Below are positions 38,620 to 42,319 of a stretch of DNA of 42,319 nucleotides, in pieces. The stretch's first letter is position 1, and the number at the start of each line of letters is the position of its first letter. The stretch is from a virus. The stretch spans positions 1 through 42,319 of IMG/VR virus record IMGVR_UViG_3300036761_000877. One strand, given 5' to 3'. The notes under the pieces are model-generated. The model did not search any database and was not told the DNA's origin. It was given only the letters and a program-made list of their open reading frames with translations. Both the position numbers and the translations under genes were made by a program.

Positions 38620-41193
38620 ATGCCTACTGTCAGGCAGCGAACCTTCGCGGGCGGGGAACTAGCCCCCACACTGCATGGTAGAGACGACCTAGCGAGGTAC
38701 TCGAATTCGCTTCGTACATGCAAGAACATGGTAGTCACACCCCACGGAGCGTTGCAGAATCGAACGGGAACGGTCTTCGTAGTAGAGACGAAGGGATCTG
38801 GAGCGGTTCGTCTAAAAGAGTTTGTGTACTCTAATAGCTCGGTTTTCCTGCTGGCCTTTAGCCACCAACATGTTCGAGTTTATCGGCTAGGAGTGCAGGT
38901 GGCGGGTTACGCAACACCGTATCTGGTGGCGGACCTTAGTCTACTGAAATTCGCACAGCGCGGGGCGGTTCTTTCGATTACTTGTACGGGGTACGAACCA
39001 CGGGACTTCACGTTATTGAACGCGTCAGGGACCCGTTGGTCGCTTACAGCCACACCTAGAGGCCCGTATTTGTCTTATCCTGTTGGTCCTGTGACGGTGT
39101 GGCTTGATAACTGGGTCGCCGCGTGGGCGACAGACGGTATCCCGAAGTTATGGAGTTTCGGAGTCACCGCAGTCTACGCGGACGGGTCCGAGTCGCTGCT
39201 GCTTGCTACGAACGAAGTACTACTCGACCGGATAGAATACTCCGCGAGTGTAAAATGGGTCTCGGTTGGTATCCCAGCTACTCGGTTTAACATCTACCTC
39301 GGCCGGGGTGGTTTGTGGGGGTTTTTGGACTCGGTAGCGGCGAAGCCGGGGACGTTTTCGTACCAGTCATATCAGGACACGACAGGGGCGCAGGATACCC
39401 AGAACAAGGTGCAGGCGGCGCCGAGTGGTGGGATTTCGGGTAATCTCGGGGTGGGGATTCTGACGCCAATAGCAGTGCAGAACGCGGTGAACCCACCCGA
39501 TTTTTCTACGACACCTCCGACAGGTGAGCGTCCGTACAAGACCGTACCGACTGCCTGGTTATCGCATAACAGGTACGAATTGGGTGATCGGGTAACCGCT
39601 GGCGGGTACACGTACGAGTGCCGAGTAGCTGGGTTCTCGGGGTTAACTGCACCAACAGTTATGGTAGGGTCTCAGACAGATGGCGCGCTGTACAGAGCGC
39701 CGAGTACTGCCTATGTTCTTGGGGATCTCATCTGTAATGATGGGTGGACCTGGATGTGCGCACAGGCGGGAACATCGAGCGCGGATTTGTACCATCCTAC
39801 AGCGAAAACGGCGACCGATGGCGGTGCGATGTGGGCGATGCACGGGTACGGTGGGCAAGTAACGTGGAAGGTGGTTCAGCTGGGAGTGGCGCCCGCGGAA
39901 TATCCCGCGGTGAACGCGTACTACGAACAACGCCGGATTTACGCAGGTGGGGTGGCATGTATCGACCAGCCAGCTGGGGCGAGTAGACTTCGCGGTTCTA
40001 GGATCGGAGCTTACAATGACTTCGATGTGAACCAGGTCGTGCAGGGTGATGATTCTCTTGACTTCTGGGCTTCTTCTAGAACGTATGAAGAGGTGCGTAG
40101 TCTACTGCCTTTAGGCAGTCTAGTTGTGTTCACAAATAGCACGGTCTGGTCGGTCAGTGCTGGGTCGGGGGCTGACGGGGCGCTCACGCCGTTCAGCATC
40201 CGTATGCGGCCGCAGTTATCGATTGGCAGTTCTTGGCTCGATCCTTTGGTAGTTGGGTCCGTGGCGTTGTTTCTACAAGACAACGGCCGCGTAGTTCATG
40301 CTTTGCAGTTCAACCCAGAGGCAGACAACTTCAAGGAGTCTGTGGTTTCAGTCTGGGCTACGCATTTACTGGAGTATCGTACGGTCATCGACTGGGCCTA
40401 CGCGAAGCAACCGTCAGGTGTAGTCTGGGCCGTAGGGAGTGATGGGGCTCTACTGGGGCTGACCTTCCTACCAGAATTCGAAGTAGCTGCATGGCACCAG
40501 CATGATACAGACGGTGTAATCGAGAATGTCTGTACGGTTCCAGAGAACGGAGAGGACACGGTCTACGTGGTAGCGCGTAGAACGGTCGGTGGGGTAGCCC
40601 GTAGGTACATTGAGAAGCTGAGTACTCGGCGTACAACACGCTTACCAACAGGAGCCGTAGATGCACGAATGTGGGTATTCTTGGACGCCTCCGTCCAGCT
40701 CGTGAGCAGTTCGAAGGTTACGGTTTTGACTGGGCTGGGGCATCTTGAGGGGAAGTCCGTAGGAGTACTGGCGGACGGTAACGTACTCACCCCCAGGATC
40801 GTAGTGTCTGGGCAGATTAGCATCATCGACGAGATGCCGGACGGCGCGAATATTATTACGGCCGGGCTTCCATTTACGTCTGTGGTAGAAACCTTAGATG
40901 CTACGTCTTCGGAAGTAGAACTGCGCACAAGAAAGAAGGCTGTTACGGAAGTAGGATTAGAAGTTCTAGATACCCGAGGAGTGGAGGTGGGCACGTCCTT
41001 AACTGGACTGCGCGCGTATAAACAACGGCAGGTGATGGATTCTTACGGCGCGGTAGCGACCTACAGCGGGCTTCTGAAAATATCCCTGGGGACGAGTTTT
41101 GACTACCCGAGCAGTATTGTTGTCCGACAGTCTGACCCACTATCACTCACTGTTCTGAGCATCTCAAGGGAGATAAACTTTGGTGCAGATTAG
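38620..41193 (+). CDS. Tail nozzle (T7 gp12-like tubular protein B)
   Basis: The 857-aa product has the nozzle opening: RQRTFAGGELAPTLHGRDDL, then YSNSLRTCKNMVVTPHGALQ and NRTGTVFV. Beta-propeller-like repeats follow, with LGVAPAEYPAVNAYYEQRRI, then YAGGV and GAYNDFDV, then LPLGSLVVFTNSTVW. Six copies form the nozzle at the end of the short tail in T7-like phages, and the receptor-binding proteins attach near it. ATG follows the adaptor TAG directly. Ends ten bases inside the next gene. Confidence 0.9.
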   Translation: MPTVRQRTFAGGELAPTLHGRDDLARYSNSLRTCKNMVVTPHGALQNRTGTVFVVETKGSGAVRLKEFVYSNSSVFLLAFSHQHVRVYRLGVQVAGYATPYLVADLSLLKFAQRGAVLSITCTGYEPRDFTLLNASGTRWSLTATPRGPYLSYPVGPVTVWLDNWVAAWATDGIPKLWSFGVTAVYADGSESLLLATNEVLLDRIEYSASVKWVSVGIPATRFNIYLGRGGLWGFLDSVAAKPGTFSYQSYQDTTGAQDTQNKVQAAPSGGISGNLGVGILTPIAVQNAVNPPDFSTTPPTGERPYKTVPTAWLSHNRYELGDRVTAGGYTYECRVAGFSGLTAPTVMVGSQTDGALYRAPSTAYVLGDLICNDGWTWMCAQAGTSSADLYHPTAKTATDGGAMWAMHGYGGQVTWKVVQLGVAPAEYPAVNAYYEQRRIYAGGVACIDQPAGASRLRGSRIGAYNDFDVNQVVQGDDSLDFWASSRTYEEVRSLLPLGSLVVFTNSTVWSVSAGSGADGALTPFSIRMRPQLSIGSSWLDPLVVGSVALFLQDNGRVVHALQFNPEADNFKESVVSVWATHLLEYRTVIDWAYAKQPSGVVWAVGSDGALLGLTFLPEFEVAAWHQHDTDGVIENVCTVPENGEDTVYVVARRTVGGVARRYIEKLSTRRTTRLPTGAVDARMWVFLDASVQLVSSSKVTVLTGLGHLEGKSVGVLADGNVLTPRIVVSGQISIIDEMPDGANIITAGLPFTSVVETLDATSSEVELRTRKKAVTEVGLEVLDTRGVEVGTSLTGLRAYKQRQVMDSYGAVATYSGLLKISLGTSFDYPSSIVVRQSDPLSLTVLSISREINFGAD

Positions 41194-41647
41194 ACGAGAA
41201 CCCGCGGGAGTCATTGATGTACCAGCAGCTGTGGCCGCGATGCGCGAGGAGGACTTGTGGGGACTGATGGCACTCGGGGAAGACCCACCCGAGGGGTTGT
41301 TGGCGGCGATTAGATTCAGCACGAAACCAGAAAAGATATTTTTCGACGGGGAACTGACGGCGATCTGGGGTGTGGTGCCGTATTGTTTACTGACAGGACA
41401 TGGTATGCCGTGGGTTCTGACTACGGCCGCCGTGAATAAGTATCCTATCGCGTTTTACAAAGAGAGTATGCGGGTGGTCTCGGAACTCCGGACTCGGTAC
41501 AGCCGGTTGTACAGTTTGATCGACTCCAGGCACACTTCCTCGTTGAAGTGGGCGGACCGGCTCGGATTCAAGGTCGAGCTACCCCAGGCGCTCGGCCCAA
41601 ATGGTATGCTGTTTTCCAGAGTTACGATGGAAGGAGCCCGACCGTGA
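41183..41647 (+). CDS. GNAT-like internal core protein (T7 gp13 position)
   Basis: The 154-aa product starts at GTG 41183 with AAGGGAG upstream (a TTG one codon earlier is also possible). The fold looks like GNAT: strand-rich middle (EKIFFDGELTAIWGVVPYCL), a helix (AFYKESMRVVSELRTRYSRL) and the typical end RHTSSLKWADRLGFKVEL. Several podoviruses have such proteins just after the nozzle. The acetyl-CoA loop (Q/RxxGxG/A) is not visible, so it may be structural. Overlaps nozzle and next gene. Confidence 0.7.
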   Translation: MQIRREPAGVIDVPAAVAAMREEDLWGLMALGEDPPEGLLAAIRFSTKPEKIFFDGELTAIWGVVPYCLLTGHGMPWVLTTAAVNKYPIAFYKESMRVVSELRTRYSRLYSLIDSRHTSSLKWADRLGFKVELPQALGPNGMLFSRVTMEGARP

Positions 41648-42129
41648 TAGCAGCTCCGATGGCGGTAGGATTGACGGCACTGGGTACCGGTGTAGGCGTC
41701 GCCGCGCAGTTATCGGCTGCTGAAGCTCAAAAGAACGTCCTGTACCAGAACGCGGAGATGGCTCGGTTAGCGGGTAAAGATGCCGTACGTAGGGGTATGC
41801 AGGCCGCAGGGCAGTCTCTAGCGGCTGGGTCCCGGGCTGTGGGGTCGGCGCGTGCGGCCGCTGCCGCGTCGGGGGCCGACGTGTATTCTGGGAGCGTGAT
41901 AGACATCCTCGGGACTACCCGGCTGATGTCGAAGCTAGACGCGGAGACCGCACAGGTAAATGCGGCCTCCGAGGCGTGGAGCCGGGGGCTCCAGGCGCAG
42001 AACTTCGCGAACGAAGCTGGTTCCGCAGGAATCAAAGGAACTTGGGGCGCGGGGAGCACGTTACTCGGCGGGGCAACAAATGTACTGAGCACAGGGTACT
42101 CAATGGGGTTGTTTCCTAAGTTCGGCTAG
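41644..42129 (+). CDS. Ala/Gly-rich internal virion protein (T7 gp14-like by position)
   Basis: The 161-aa product starts at GTG 41644 (AAGGAG upstream) inside the stop of the GNAT-like gene. An opening hydrophobic segment (VIAAPMAVGLTALGTGVGVA) is followed by a long Ala-rich helix (AQLSAAEAQKNVLYQNAEMA, then AAGQSLAAGSRAVG, then LDAETAQVNAASEAWSRGL) and a Gly-rich end. This fits the small ejection proteins that insert in the outer membrane in T7-like phages. Its last nine bases are repeated at the left end of the window. Confidence 0.65.
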   Translation: MIAAPMAVGLTALGTGVGVAAQLSAAEAQKNVLYQNAEMARLAGKDAVRRGMQAAGQSLAAGSRAVGSARAAAAASGADVYSGSVIDILGTTRLMSKLDAETAQVNAASEAWSRGLQAQNFANEAGSAGIKGTWGAGSTLLGGATNVLSTGYSMGLFPKFG

Positions 42130-42319
42130 GACGGCACTATGGCGATTCCAGTTATTGCTGAAAGTCAAGTCGCGCAGCGGCCGCTCAGTCCGGTGTTCCA
42201 AGAGGCCGGGCAGATTACCCCGGAGAACTTCGGTGGGGGTGTAGGACAGGCACTAGCGGGGGCAGGGGCCGGACTTGGGCAGGTAGTCGCGAAAGAACGA
42301 GAGAAGAAAGCCCGTGTCG
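42121..42319. repeat. Right copy of the 199-bp terminal redundancy
   Basis: Identical to 1-199 apart from A at 42248 and G at 42272. Both changes alter the protein (R37Q, E45G). It shows that the sequence closes on itself and that the source held at least two close variants, or that one end carries sequencing errors. Confidence 0.95.
42139..42319 (+). CDS. Partial second copy of the 616-aa internal protein gene
   Basis: The first 60 codons of the gene at 19-1869 are repeated and run off the window end. Relative to that copy, residue 37 is Gln instead of Arg and residue 45 is Gly instead of Glu. It is not a separate gene but the circular continuation. Confidence 0.9.
   Translation, partial: MAIPVIAESQVAQRPLSPVFQEAGQITPENFGGGVGQALAGAGAGLGQVVAKEREKKARV

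Noticed and set aside
1-42319. Prophage or temperate lifestyle
   Set aside because: No integrase, excisionase, CI-like repressor, partition gene or attachment site was seen in the complete genome.

Overview
The window is essentially one complete tailed-phage genome. Bases 1-199 and 42121-42319 are the same sequence (two mismatches), and the gene running off the right end finishes in the left end, so the sequence reads as a circularly assembled genome of about 42.12 kb. The virion genes are podovirus-type: T7-like portal, adaptor and nozzle, large internal/ejection proteins, and Bbp16-, Bbp19- and capsid-type proteins of the Bordetella BPP-1 group. No integrase, repressor, RNA polymerase or reverse transcriptase is visible, so the phage is probably virulent and uses host RNA polymerase. 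Lysis and envelope genes suggest a Gram-negative host; the host itself cannot be named from the sequence.

There are two transcription arms. The rightward arm starts near 30.65 kb with the terminase subunits. It continues through portal, scaffold, capsid, cement, adaptor and nozzle, crosses the window end, and carries the internal proteins (19-7673), the receptor-binding proteins (7677-12232) and the lysis cassette (12229-13402). The leftward arm starts at 29.63 kb. It first carries about twenty very small, tightly overlapping genes (29.6-22.7 kb, with one tRNA-Thr). The replication and recombination block follows: Toprim/SF3 primase-helicase, an H1-tailed DNA-binding protein, an SSB-like protein, family A DNA polymerase, Cas4/RecB-like nuclease, VRR-NUC nuclease and SNF2 helicase. 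It ends with a small HTH protein at 13611. The arms diverge from a partly AT-rich control region (29634-30239, perhaps to 30652) and converge on a strongly structured intergenic segment (13403-13610).

Four features stand out. (1) Three consecutive receptor-binding or tail-tip genes begin with Sec-type signal peptides and their products are rich in cysteine, which is odd for proteins expected to assemble onto tails in the cytoplasm. (2) The cysteine-containing tip domain of the 576-aa fibre recurs as a separate membrane-anchored 108-aa protein inside the replication operon, a candidate receptor-masking or superinfection-exclusion factor. (3) The early region holds a family of Ala/Tyr-rich helical proteins that share DNA modules, including a 51-bp exact repeat. 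(4) In-frame tandem repeats recur across the genome: 123 bp in the fibre, 15 bp in an SPAKK histone-H1-like tail, 15 bp in a pentapeptide-repeat gene, and a 91-bp-spaced duplication of tiny membrane-protein genes. Several genes here are too short for ordinary gene calling, at 28, 29, 49 and 55 codons.
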